A stretch of 64,000 nucleotides of DNA, taken from the NCBI GenBank assembly GCA_030280995.1, contig JASXTE010000014.1:23903150-23967149 (forward strand). Reading direction: 5' to 3'. Under the pieces are notes generated by a model. It was not told the DNA's origin. It saw only the letters and a program-made list of their open reading frames with translations, and did not search any database. Each line of letters begins with the position of its first letter. The first letter of the stretch is position 1. Source of the stretch: Hemileia vastatrix. Taxonomy: Eukaryota; Basidiomycota; Pucciniomycetes; Pucciniales; Zaghouaniaceae. A program made the translations under genes and the position numbers. Below, piece by piece: positions 23,601 to 33,019 of this stretch.

Positions 23601-26428
23601 ATATGGATAATATTCCTGCTAGTCTTAAAAAGAAACCATACCCTGCTTCACCAATGAAGAGGAAAGACATAGAGGATAATATTAAGATGTTATTAAAAAT
23701 GAACATTCTTGAGAAGGTTGAAACTACACCAAAATATTGTGTAATATCACCAGTGCTGATTTCTTATGAACAAGATAAAGCAAGACTGTGCGGTGATTAT
23801 AGAGCATTAAATACATTTACAGTAGATGATATTTATCCCTTGCCAAGGATTGCCTCTATACATGCTACCCTTAAAGGTGCTAAATATATAAGTTGCCTAG
23901 ATGGAAATAAAGGGTACCATCAAATTCCTGTTGAAAAGAATTCACAGAACTTTTTGTTGATAACAACACACATGGGAATTTATAAGTATGTCAGAATGCC
24001 ATTTGGACCAAAAAATGCTCCATCAGTATTTCAAAAGTTAATGGATATAACATTCCATAATGAAATGATTGAGGGATGGTTAATGGTATACATTGATGAC
24101 ATCATAGTGTTCTCTAAAACTTTTGATGAACACTTAATCCATTTAAGGAAAGTATTTCAAAAAATGGATGAAATAAAAATGACCCTTGCATTGAAAAAAT
24201 GTAAATTTGGGTTTGAATCTTTAAAAGTGCTTGGTCATATTGTATCTGGCTTACAAATATGTGTAGACCAAAATAAAGTGGCTGCAATAAAGAATATTGG
24301 CATTCCTCAAAATGTGAAGGATGTACAATCTTTTCTTGGAATGCGTGGTTATTATAGACAATATATAAAAAACTACCAATCAATTGCTGCACCACTGACC
24401 ACACTGATAAAGAAATCAGAAGCTTTCATTTGGAATAATGAAAGACAACAAGCTTTTAATAAGTTGAAAGAATGTTTAATGACAGCTCCTATCTTGGGAT
24501 TACCAGATTTCCAATTACCTTTTGTATTATATACAGATGCAAGTTTTATTGGACTGGGTGCTGCCTTGCATCAAAAACAACTTATTGAAGGTAAAATGTC
24601 AGAAGTAGTAATCTGCTATATTTCACGTACTCTGAGAAGTGGTGAATTAAAATATGGTGCTACTCAACTTGAATGTTTGGCAGTAGTATGGGCTCTTGAA
24701 AAGCTACATTATTACCTTGAAGACCAAAAATTTGAGTTAATAACTGACTGTAGTGCAGTTAAGTCACTCTTAAACATGAAAACTCCTAATAGACACATGT
24801 TTAGATGGCAATTAGCTGTACAAGAATACAGAGGACGGATGACTATTACACATAGAGCAGGAACCTTGCACTCTAATGTAGATCTGTTATCTAGAGTACC
24901 TCTGCCTAATAATGATGATAATCCTGCTTATGTTCCTGAATCAGAGATTATTAACATTTATGGCATTTATATTGTAGATCTTGAGGATGAATTTATGCAA
25001 TCAATTATTGATAATTATAATTCAGATCCTGACTTATGTAAATTAACTACAATATTAAATGATCCATCTAATGCTTCAATGAATGTTTTAAAAAAAACAT
25101 TACCAAATAAGTATAAAGAGGCATTAGAGAAAGGAAAATTTTCCATTGAGGATGGTTTTATATATTACAGGAAAAAATTAAGTAATGTAATTGTAATTCC
25201 CCCTTCAATGAAGGAGTTAATGTTAAGTATATGTCATGATGATATATTAGCAGGTCATTTTGACTACCATAAAACATTAACCAGAGTAAAAAACACAGCT
25301 TGGTGGATCAACATGTCTGAGGATGTTCAGAAATATGTTGAAACATGTGATTCTTGTCAGAAATCTAAAAGATTAACAGGAAAAAGAGCTGGTTTATTAC
25401 AACAAATTGAGCAACCAAAAGCTCCATGGGAAATCATTAACATGGACTTTGTAACAGGTTTGCCAATAGCAGGGCATAAGAGTTATAACTCCTGCTGGGT
25501 AATTGTAGATAGATTTACAAAGATGTGTAAATTTATTCCTACCCACAAAGAGGTTTCTGCAAAGTACTTAGCTTTTTTATGGTGGACACAAATGTTAAAT
25601 ACAGCAGGTTTCCCCAAAGCAATAGTTTCTGACAGAGATCCTAAATTTACTTCTGAGTTCTGGACGTCACTTATGGATGTTTCAGGGTGTCAATTAAAAC
25701 TTTCTACAGCACACCATCCACAAACTGATGGGCTAGCAGAAAGAATGATACAAACCTTAGAAGATATGATAAGAAGATACTGTGCTTTTGGTCTTAATTT
25801 TAAAGACAATGACAAATTCACGCATGATTGGGTAACCCTTATCCCAGGTTTAGAATTTGCATACAATTGTACAGTACATTCTGTCACTGGCAAAAAGCCA
25901 TTTGAGTTATGGTTGGGTTATGTACCTAATACCCCTGCTAAAACTCTTAATAAGTTACCTAGATTGGATATTCATCCAGGTACTAAATCTTTTCTTCAGA
26001 TGCAGGAACTATGCAGAAAACATGCTCAAGAATGTATAAATAAGGCTTTTGAGTATGAAAAGAAAAGATGGGATAAAGCCCATAAAGAACAAATGTTCAA
26101 AGAGGGTGATGAAGTCCTTATTTCAACGCTACATTTCAATTTAAATGGTAATGTTAAATTGAAGGATCCATTCATTGGACCATTTGTAGTTAAAAAAATG
26201 GTTGGTAATAATGCTGTTGAGGTTATTCTATATGCACCTTATGATAGAAAACATCCAGTATTTCTTATTTCTCTTATAAAACCATACCATTCTAATGATA
26301 CTGCTCTCTTTCCAAGAAGATCAGGAAGGCATAAACAGCAACCTGAAGAAATAGTGGAAAAAGCAGAAATTGGAAAATACTTAAAAAGAGACACCTTACT
26401 AAAGAAAAGGGAGTTGAGTATCTATTAA
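20657..26428 (+). CDS. Gag-Pol polyprotein of element 2
   Basis: One open frame of 1923 codons. Order: Gag N-terminus with YNTRSKAN, Gag core (about residues 480-640), zinc knuckle starting C679 (CYKCKKPWIKGHKC), protease DTGA at D791, RT with YIDD at 1145-1148, and RNase H first Asp D1294. Integrase follows with zinc finger C1564-x2-C1567 and catalytic D1597, D1659, E1695 (35 residues between the last two, the classical D-35-E spacing), then a GPY/F-like module near 1845-1880. Compared with element 1 it lacks the codon-55 stop and keeps the integrase zinc ligand. A net one-base loss near 26371 shifts the frame, so the chromodomain-like tail is replaced by about 15 unrelated residues. All catalytic residues I checked are present; mobility is plausible but targeting may be altered. 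Confidence 0.93.
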   Translation: MSAPQDSVSEQPAYNTRSKANKNFPGHHHGGTTVPPARKHEYRGKGRPLKKDNYQKDVSSSSGSTVPPGQTGSEARGIKISHVQRSRAVAKQLQGRISADESGNGRIKGRPAQSIKSATPYPRRVHSLPGENPGRQMEMGLVSPTVDKPQLQQGSTPSSDFLSSPLQGKKAPKIRTGNHPLVSNLPSQIRHNTDNYNVGNSIDVKSVQKIEEDLRNLGFRVDTPDLSFVHNNSTIYNDNTVNPQLQPPTSEMRSSQESERIEKEDMEYFNNNPTVHRIVSALWNRMTDCEEQTVKLTSDTISSLTLNISQLATRNKELEKEHLSLTLKYDSLSNKYNDLSNKFCELEKLYETHLLKTESRTKLSFAQTNQSVSELLQRLTKVEIETANLLMNQDNHKYNQYNNNPFIGKSESHSFPVPPQLKPSGGSVKSENVSHKSVQEEIQDHLSKVNELLNLPKISEIKSNQKNWPRIDQYPTYDGEASSDWQHFIQRIDNLKFSYKLPDEEITSKLISLFKDVALLWFEAVLSEGRDYSWAEWKQLIEKQFGGSKFRLTQQRLYEKTRYNPLNGDKPMVFLMNLNKILKAVEPHMDFNLWKDKIIYKLPISVRDIVVARTLNVTEYSDFINICNEILLNHKYESRYSTYKQNVEPVKTQNSKTLQEKQKKPTAPVVPKKYETNTCYKCKKPWIKGHKCEKNINIVENQRESETETEKSKESSDYDSNISYSDENEVCMLEDDLSIFENPILNMDSNESLMNFEDAEIIKDIQADNFRMTPITVPAIISGENVNIVLDTGAAGSVVSTNTLQKIDSEYKFKLEPLQNKNWRGFGSVLHPIGKYKAAVFFKHQHGYVRVTCDFVVMDNTNCSNCFIIGNDILTKFGVKLDPANNNFTIGMNGKRKFKINSFNTVLHIESVTNSPSKGRESNEMELLETEISKASFGTQINEPEKDNILELIKAFPMAFAHGTNELGLVKDHEMKISLTCDMDNIPASLKKKPYPASPMKRKDIEDNIKMLLKMNILEKVETTPKYCVISPVLISYEQDKARLCGDYRALNTFTVDDIYPLPRIASIHATLKGAKYISCLDGNKGYHQIPVEKNSQNFLLITTHMGIYKYVRMPFGPKNAPSVFQKLMDITFHNEMIEGWLMVYIDDIIVFSKTFDEHLIHLRKVFQKMDEIKMTLALKKCKFGFESLKVLGHIVSGLQICVDQNKVAAIKNIGIPQNVKDVQSFLGMRGYYRQYIKNYQSIAAPLTTLIKKSEAFIWNNERQQAFNKLKECLMTAPILGLPDFQLPFVLYTDASFIGLGAALHQKQLIEGKMSEVVICYISRTLRSGELKYGATQLECLAVVWALEKLHYYLEDQKFELITDCSAVKSLLNMKTPNRHMFRWQLAVQEYRGRMTITHRAGTLHSNVDLLSRVPLPNNDDNPAYVPESEIINIYGIYIVDLEDEFMQSIIDNYNSDPDLCKLTTILNDPSNASMNVLKKTLPNKYKEALEKGKFSIEDGFIYYRKKLSNVIVIPPSMKELMLSICHDDILAGHFDYHKTLTRVKNTAWWINMSEDVQKYVETCDSCQKSKRLTGKRAGLLQQIEQPKAPWEIINMDFVTGLPIAGHKSYNSCWVIVDRFTKMCKFIPTHKEVSAKYLAFLWWTQMLNTAGFPKAIVSDRDPKFTSEFWTSLMDVSGCQLKLSTAHHPQTDGLAERMIQTLEDMIRRYCAFGLNFKDNDKFTHDWVTLIPGLEFAYNCTVHSVTGKKPFELWLGYVPNTPAKTLNKLPRLDIHPGTKSFLQMQELCRKHAQECINKAFEYEKKRWDKAHKEQMFKEGDEVLISTLHFNLNGNVKLKDPFIGPFVVKKMVGNNAVEVILYAPYDRKHPVFLISLIKPYHSNDTALFPRRSGRHKQQPEEIVEKAEIGKYLKRDTLLKKRELSIY
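20742..21203 (+). CDS. overlapping +1-frame ORF in the gag region, element 2
   Basis: Same overlapping frame as 7920-8381, open for 153 codons from the Met at 20742. It spans the heptad-containing segment SHLAKQVLKLEE. The A6 run where the frames could be bridged is 20804-20809 (CTT AAA AAA GAT in the Gag-Pol frame). Translation of this frame is unproven. Confidence 0.35.
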   Translation: MEGQQYPQPESMSIEEKDALLKKITIKKTSPPLQDQLSHLAKQVLKLEESKSLMFKEVEQLQNNCKVGFQQMNQAMAELKGGQPSQSNQQPPIQGGSTHSQEKILVDKWKWDWFHQQWTSHSCNRDPPPHLTSSAHPYKGKKRQKSGLATIPW

Positions 26429-26626
26429 GATTTAAAAATAAATCAAGTGAATATGACCAGTGGATTCCAGAAAATGAAATCTCTGATCTTAAAAATCTCT
26501 TGAAAAAATTTAAATCTAAATAATACTGTTCATTCAGTATATGTATTATAAAAATTATTTTTTATTTTATTATTTCATTCCTTAAGATTAATTAAAATGT
26601 CTTAACATTTTTTTTATTGTTTTTTT

Positions 26627-26638
26627 GGGGTGAGGGAG
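26627..26638 (+). other. polypurine tract, element 2
   Basis: GGGGTGAGGGAG directly before the 3' LTR. Confidence 0.65.
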
Positions 26639-27814
26639 TGTCAGCCTAAATATCCTTAGGACTGAGTATTTCTTATGCTTAAAATAAGATAACCTTAACT
26701 AGATTAAGCTTATATCTTAAAAATGAGGTTAAAATAATAATATATATTATTTTATTATATATATATATAATTATTATTCTATTATATAATTTATAATAGT
26801 TTAAATAGCTTATCCATGGCCTAATAATACTTATTAAGGTGTTAATGGAGTCATAATATACTTATCTTAAGTGATATGAAGTAATTATTGACATACATAA
26901 GCTTATATGTATACATAAATCTCATATTCAGTGAAATATGCAGTATATTATGTATATTTAGGTATATAAGTGGGTTTTAGCCCCTTAATAGCCTATAACC
27001 TTTGTTTTTCTGCTTATTTTAGGTCATATGGACGAAATCAGTGGACTCACAACGCCTACAGAAGCATAGACACCTATATCAGGCGCATACACCCAGTTTG
27101 GACAACTAAAATTACTTCCTTGGATGGTTATTCACGGATTTATGGGTTGGAAAGATGTTTTTGGGTTAATGTGGATGCTTGGGGATGTTATTGGGGGCTT
27201 GGACATTTTATTTGTTTCCTTTATATGCTTTTAGTTTCATTAAATCTCTTTTTGATCATTTATTTTACCTGTTTTTTATGGTATCCGCTTTTATCTGGGT
27301 TTTCTATTTATGGTATGACTCTGTGTTATTATTAATAGTGATGGAGGGTCCTTACTGGAGGTCTGGGTGTTGAAACTGCTTGAAGTGGACGCCATGGGGA
27401 GGTGATGGGCCCTCACAGTGCTGTAATTGCCGGGGATAGCAGTGACATCATCTGGATTGAAGGTCTGTGCACTCCAGTGGATTTGGGTATAAGTAAGGAG
27501 GGATTTTGACGGATTATTATCATCATTCAATTACTACACTTCAAACAAACACTACAATACAATTATTAGTTTTCAGAAATATATTATAAAGCCCTTATAA
27601 ATTGATATTATCTTTATAAAAGCTATAACTATATTTTATTCTTCTATTTTCCACCACTAGCACGCATTTAAATCCAAGTATTGTGAGTTTAATTTGAGTA
27701 TAACTATTCTATTAGTCTTCCCCTGAGGTTTAATCACTAAATCATTTATTAATAAGTAGTAGGACCATAAAATAACACTATTATATCATACTTATATACT
27801 AGACTGTACTAACA
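26639..27814 (+). repeat. 3' LTR of element 2
   Basis: 1176 bp, TGTCAG...CTAACA, followed by the second ATATC copy. Confidence 0.94.
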
Positions 27815-27819
27815 ATATC

Positions 27820-28782
27820 GGTTCAATTAGCAGATCCATGGAGGTCTAAACTTGTTGTGCTTCAAGAAGGATTCACTGAGCAATATGGGCCCTCCAGAAG
27901 CACTGACTTCCCTTGGGACTCATCTGAGTTTCTAAGAGAGCTGATGATTTTAAGAAAATTCTGCAACCATCCAATCTACGAAAATCTGGATGAAACTCCA
28001 ACTTTTGATTTCACCTGGCAGCATTCCGCAAAGATTTGTCATCTTATAGGCCACTTAAAAAACTTTTTGTCTGGGGAAAGGGATATAAATTTTCCAAAAG
28101 CTGTTATATTCTCCAACTTTGCAGACTTTTTGCAGATGTAAGTGATTCTATAATGAATTGTTTTACAAAATTGTGTTGGCTTATTAAAAACAATTTTCTA
28201 ATTTTTCAAAATAGAATAAAAATGGCTTTAGATGACCACAATATTAGGTATACCCAGCTTATGGGTGAACTCAGCCGGACAAAGCGAGACAAAAATATGC
28301 ATGAATTCCATTTTAATAAAAATTGCCAAGTTTTGGTTGGAACGATTCAGGCTGCAGGAGTGGGTATAGATCTCAGGTGTGCTCAAAATGTATATATAAT
28401 GGTGAGCTCAATGTCTTTTATTTCATATTAAGAACAAAAATATTAAATTTTTTATATGTTCAATGTTGAAATAGGAGCCAAATTGGAATCCAGCAGTTGA
28501 GCAACAGGCTGTTGATCGGCTGTATAGAATGGGGCAGCAAAATGAAGTAAATGTTTTGAATTATTTTGTACAAGGAAGTATAGAATTCAGCATGTATAAG
28601 ATTCAAAGGAAAAAAATGGAGCTAACAATGTAAGCCAAATTTCATTTCTATAAATTTTAATGATAATAGTAATCATTAAAATTATGTTTTTGTTTTCAAG
28701 GCTAAGTGTCCCAAACAGTGGAAATGAGGAGTATGAGTGTGCAAACCTATTATTAAGGGAGTTTGTCAATCACTCACATTAG
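27820..28782 (+). pseudogene. SNF2/Rad5-like helicase, exons 3-6 (after element 2)
   Basis: 3' part of the helicase begun at 17516. Its pieces are 27820-28137 (continuation of the split exon), 28215-28401, 28475-28629 and 28701-28782. Introns are 28138-28214, 28402-28474 and 28630-28700, all GT-AG. Numbered as if the insertion were absent, motif IV KAVIFSNFADFL starts at residue 558, motif V GVGIDL follows, and motif VI QAVDRLYRMGQ is at 644-654. This is the full C-terminal RecA lobe. The TAG stop at 28780-28782 overlaps by 17 bp the 3' end of the convergent minus-strand gene. A RING finger, found in true Rad5/HLTF proteins between the lobes, is not evident, so Rad5 itself is uncertain. Confidence 0.85.
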
Positions 28783-29291
28783 AGGAAGAAAAAATTTCAA
28801 GGAGAGCAGGTAAATTTATGGGATTTTGAGGATTTAAAAGTCTGAGTTGTTGAGGATTTAGAGATGCAAGATATAAGGGAGAATAACAGTCATTCGGCAA
28901 ACCCCGGGGGACATGAGAAGGATGAAGGTTAGGGGATAATGTTGAAACCAAACTGATTCTTTTGTACAAGGCCAAGTCCTTTAGCACACTGCCAGAGTAG
29001 GTTGAATTATCTCGAATATCAAAGTGTTGTTGGTCAAGATATTGTGCAACTTTAGAAAAATCTTCAGACCTCCATTGCATTAAGATACGTCTTAACGATC
29101 CATCATTATCAATTTCGGTGTCTGAACAACATTTGATGTTTGTGAAAAGGTTGTGATAAGTTTCACAATGTGGAAGTTGTTTAAGAAGTTTAGTTCGGTT
29201 AACTGAATTCTAAGAATCTTTGTTATTTGAAATAAAGGTCATAAATAAAAACGGTTGAAAAAAAAGGGATTTTCATACTTTTTTTTTTATT
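28766..29291 (-). pseudogene. unknown gene split by TIR element, exon 2 side
   Basis: 3' half of a minus-strand gene whose 5' half is at 33020-33615. Exon 2 is 29209 down to 28766 (147 codons, starting NSVNRTKLL), and the intron is 29210-29278 (GTATGA...CTTAG). The last 13 bases of exon 1, coding for a Lys run, sit at 29279-29291 against the TIR element. Without the element the gene would give 350 codons with no stop or frame break. I do not recognise the product. Its 3' end overlaps the helicase stop tail-to-tail. Confidence 0.6.
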
Positions 29292-29576
29292 AGGGGGTGT
29301 CAGTTCTGGCAAATCCGCACTTACAAATCCGCACTTAAATAAGTGCGGATTTCCAAAACACACTAGCCCCAATACTGGTGGATTTCAAAATGAAATAAGT
29401 CACTTATTTCACTCAAATCCGCACTTTCTCAACCAAAAGTGCTGATTTCACCATCAAGTCCCATTTAACTGATTTTTCAGCATCATCCCATTCATACGCA
29501 GCACTCCGCAGCATAACACTTCATAACTCAAACATCGTACATCACTTACATCTTCATATCATATCATATAAGAGTT

Positions 29577-30227
29577 ATGCCTTCCTCACTTTCAAATCAT
29601 GATAAATTACATAAAGCAATGACTTTCATGGCTCTTGAATTGCTCTTGGACTCTGATTGCGATTCTGATTCTGATATAGAAGAAGATTTTGTCTTTTTAT
29701 CAAAAATGGCCACGAAACGTTACCTTCTTCCCAGAAAGCCTCAAGTACTTCATACCCCCAAGTACACCATCCAAACACTTCTTAAACTATCTACACCCAG
29801 TTTTAGAGAGCTGTTCATGACTTCTCAGGAATGTTTCCTTAAATTGCTTGAGCTTATTCAGGATCATCCCATATTTCACAATAATTCTCAAAAAGAACAA
29901 CAACATCCTTCAATTCAATTGGCCATCACACTATGTCATTTGGGTTCAAATGGTAATGGAGCCGCTTTGAAACGTTTAAAAAATGTCTTTGATTTAGGGT
30001 ATGGTTCAGTTAACACTTATACCAAACAATGTATCACTGCCATAAACTCCTTGTAATCTCAACTTCTCACCTGGCCAACAAAAGAAGAGCGACTTGAATC
30101 ATTTCAGGTTATGCAAGCAGAGGGCTTCCCAGGATGTATTGGTTTTGTTGATGGTACTGCTATTCCTTTGAGCCAGAAACCTGCTCAAGGTGGAAACAAT
30201 TACTTTCACATTCTCGTCAAAAATTTT
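29577..30227 (+). pseudogene. PIF/Harbinger-like DDE transposase, N-terminal part
   Basis: The frame from 29577 holds a helix-rich N-terminal part with QLAITLCHLGSNGNGAALKR and YGSVNTYTK, as found before the catalytic domain of Harbinger-type (DDE_Tnp_4) transposases. The first catalytic Asp block FVDGTAIPLSQKPA lies near 30140-30190. A TAA at 30054-30056 interrupts an otherwise continuous frame. After about 30227 the protein ends abruptly in non-homologous AT-rich sequence, so the second and third catalytic acids are missing. It lies close to the left TIR, as expected for the element's own transposase. Assignment rests on motif recognition. Confidence 0.7.
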
Positions 30228-30700
30228 CACCAAAATATTTACAAGTCAAAAAAATTCTATATCTGTTTTAAAAAATTGGCAATACTTTCCCCTGCATTTT
30301 ATTGAAGCAAGGGGTGGATATCACCAAAATTTTTCTAAGTCATCAATTTCACATGTCAGATTTGAAAATTTGGCAATACCCCCCCCTGCATTTTATTGAA
30401 GTAAGTGGTGGAAGTCATCTAAATTTAATATAATTACATAAATTATTAAATAAATATCTAATATATATCAATTTCCCTAGTTTAAAGTAATGACAATCCC
30501 TTAAGCCAAAATGCAGATCAAATCTAGAAACAAAAGTTTGGGACTTTCCACAGGTATAGGCTAGAGGAACCCCATGAAACAAATAAATGTTATCATAATT
30601 ACCATTTATACAACACAAGGTCGTGGGCCCATTACTTTAGTTGAGGAAATTGATACATAAAAAATATTTATTAAAAATTTACGAAAAAATATAAAATTTT
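30228..30700. repeat. internal duplication in TIR element
   Basis: A roughly 38-bp block (AATTTGGCAATAC...TTATTGAAG) occurs twice, near 30273-30310 and 30365-30402, in noncoding AT-rich DNA that replaces the rest of the transposase. Nothing else is recognisable here. Confidence 0.5.
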
Positions 30701-30704
30701 CAAT

Positions 30705-31313
30705 GACAACTCTAATCCCCATACTTTTTGGATCTAAATAAAGTTTTTTTAAATCGATTAACTTTACCTTCTTTCATTACCTTATTGATTCTTTGAATCA
30801 ACTTATGACTGATTTGAAATGAGCAACCAAAATGTGTTAAATCTTGACAGGATTCCAAACCAGGAGGAGCTTTGGTCGTTTGATGATTATCCTTAGAAGA
30901 ATTCCAAATAGTTTCGATGATACCATTTCCCAAACCAAAATCAATGATGCACTGGTGGTCTGGAAAATATAAACCATGTCATTTGATTTTAGCTGGAGAT
31001 TGTATTGGTTGGCCAGTAATCGGTTTGATATATGAGAATATACCAAAACTAAGAAAATTGGTGTCCTTGGTATCGGTGTGAATTTTATTGTGAAATCCAG
31101 AATGAGTGATAATAACATTAGAAAATAAAAGATATTCGTGGCTGATATCTTCCAATTCGGTATTCCAAATTTGGTTGCAAGTTCATGATTTTTTTCAAAT
31201 GCTTTATTACAGTGCTTTTTGAGTCGAAGAGCAAGAAAAGAGTTAAAGGAAGGTAGAGTGTCCCATAAGCGAAAATCTTCATCTTTTTGAGCTTTAGTGA
31301 TATTCTTGAGCAA
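30705..31313 (-). pseudogene. TET/JBP-like 2OG-Fe(II) oxygenase relic inside TIR element
   Basis: Minus-strand relic of the fungal TET-like dioxygenase family. From 31313 it reads an N-terminal helical part ending ...ATKFGIPNW. After a one-base frameshift near 31155 it gives HSGFHNKIHTDTKD, carrying the metal-binding HxD (His-Thr-Asp). After a TGA near 30978 it gives GLYFPDHQCIIDFGLGNGI and a SFQIS segment, matching the conserved FP..C.IDF and C-terminal block of the family. Family knowledge: fungal TET/JBP proteins, often linked to DNA transposons, are thought to oxidise 5-methylcytosine. The iron-binding HxD survives but the gene is broken. It runs antisense to the transposase relic. Confidence 0.65.
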
Positions 31314-31391
31314 CGAATATATGCCTATATAATTGAAATTCCTAGATAATAATCATATAAGAGTTTCAGAATCCTTATCCTCTAAATATGC

Positions 31392-31745
31392 AATATAAAA
31401 ATGTGAAATAAGACAAGTGAAATTCGGAAAAAAGGCTCAACTTCAAAGGTCAAAATCTCAGCAACCACTGAACCTAATTCAAACCTGTTTGTGGGAAATG
31501 AAAGATATGCTTTAGTAGAATCTTCAGTTAAAGAACATGTGATTTAAATAAACCTAACCCTAATTTGTTACATAAAAAAATGAAATAAAAATTTAAATTG
31601 GGAAAAAAAAGGCTCAACTTTAACGGTCAATATCTCATCAACCACTGAATCAAATTCAAATCTGTTTGTGGGAAATGAAAGGTAGCCTTCAGGAGAATCT
31701 TCAGTAAAAAGAAAATTAGATTTGAATAAACCTAAACCTAATTCC
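31392..31745. repeat. two-copy tandem duplication, about 177-bp unit
   Basis: Two diverged direct copies, with AAAGGCTCAACTT at about 31431 and 31608 and GTTTGTGGGAAATGAAAG in each. They contain no convincing coding frame and lie inside the TIR element, between the TET-like relic and the right end. Confidence 0.6.
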
Positions 31746-33019
31746 GAGTCTGATTTTCAAAATTTTACAAAAACTTGAAAAGTGGTAATGAAGATGAGAT
31801 CAAAAGGAGTTTTATAAGCTCACTGTTATCCAGATAAGAGTCATAAATATATTTAAGTATGAACTTTTCATAAAAGGAATGAGATATCATATAGGCATGA
31901 AAAAAAGGAGATGAAACTTACCTTGATTGAAAAGTAGGAAAAATAGAGTGAGAAAGATTGATGTTGGAATTGTGGGGAAATTGAATATGGAGTAAGTGAA
32001 ATGCATAAAGAATGTGCAATGTATGTGTTTCAATGAAATGGAGCCAAAAAAAGTGAAATAAGGGAAAGGGGGGATAATGACCATGCCAAAGAGGGATGAA
32101 GAGTAGGGTGATGGAGCTAAAAAAGAAAGTAAAGAGGGAGAGAAAAAAAAGGTTAATTATACCATTGAAATCCAAAATAACCACTTACAAAAAAAATTTA
32201 GATAAAAAAAATAAAATAAACAGAAAAAAACAAAAAAAATTATAATTAGTAATCAAAAAATCAAAAAAAAAGAATAAAGTAGCTTACCTAGAGAGATGAG
32301 ATGACAAAATGAATGAAACCAAATTGTTTGAGGGATGTTGGAGAAGAATAGGAAAAGGATATGAGGGATGAATGAAAAAAAAAAATCACTGACAAAATAT
32401 GCGATTTCAGAAAATATGCGATTTCATGTTGAGCTGGTGAAAGAAAACCAATGAGCCATCCAAAAAAAAAATTTTCACCGTAAATTCCAAAAAAAATGAA
32501 TATGCAACAAACCAAAATACCAACCCAAGTGAATGAAGTACACAAAGAGGACATTTGGAGAGTACAAAATGGTATGGGAAAGAAAGGGATGATGTGGCCA
32601 ACATGTGGTTTTGAAAAAAAAAATCATGAAAAAAGTGCTGATTTGATGTCAGAACTGACACCCATAGAAAAAAGATTAAGAAGTAGAAGAAATAAGTAAA
32701 AAAGAATGTAAACATGCCTGGTCAAAATATTGAAAATGTCAGGAAGGGGTGTGTGCTGAGGATTGATGGGTAGGTAGCGAGGAAGGTCAGTGTGTCACAT
32801 GTTACAGGGATGGGGTAAGAAAGGAAGGGATGTTTTGTGGCCAAAATGTGGTTGTGAAAAAAAACGGGAAAAAAGTGCTGATTTGAGGTCATAACTGACA
32901 CCCTTTTTTGAAATAAGTGACTTTTTTGCAAAATTTAAGTGCTGATTTGTAAGTGCTGATTTGGTTTGAAATCCGCACTTAATTTAAGTGCGGATTTGCC
33001 AGAACTGACACCCCCTATT

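Larger units (their letters stand above)
18982..27814 (+). mobile_element. Ty3/gypsy LTR retrotransposon, element 2
   Basis: Complete 8833-bp insertion. Its 1176-bp LTRs are 18982-20157 and 26639-27814, flanked by the 5-bp duplication ATATC (18977-18981 and 27815-27819). The LTRs differ at about five positions that I noticed, so it is very young, and it lies in the middle of an otherwise intact helicase gene. Its internal region is nearly identical to element 1 and carries one long open Gag-Pol frame. Confidence 0.96.
29293..33015. mobile_element. TIR DNA transposon with PIF/Harbinger-like transposase relic
   Basis: About 3.7 kb bounded by a perfect 31-bp terminal inverted repeat starting GGGGGTGTCAG. 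Next to each TIR lies a second hairpin built from the same AATCCGCACTTA motif. Flanks are TTA on the left and TAT on the right: either a TA duplication, or ATT if the terminal A/T pair belongs to the TIR. A second right end at 52301 is followed by TAA. Inside are a Harbinger-like transposase relic on plus and a TET-like oxygenase relic on minus. It interrupts a minus-strand gene precisely. Confidence 0.85.

Noticed and set aside
31887..32931. Several Phe/His-rich minus-strand ORFs in the TIR element
   Set aside because: Low-complexity translations of A/G-rich DNA; no homology or motif seen.
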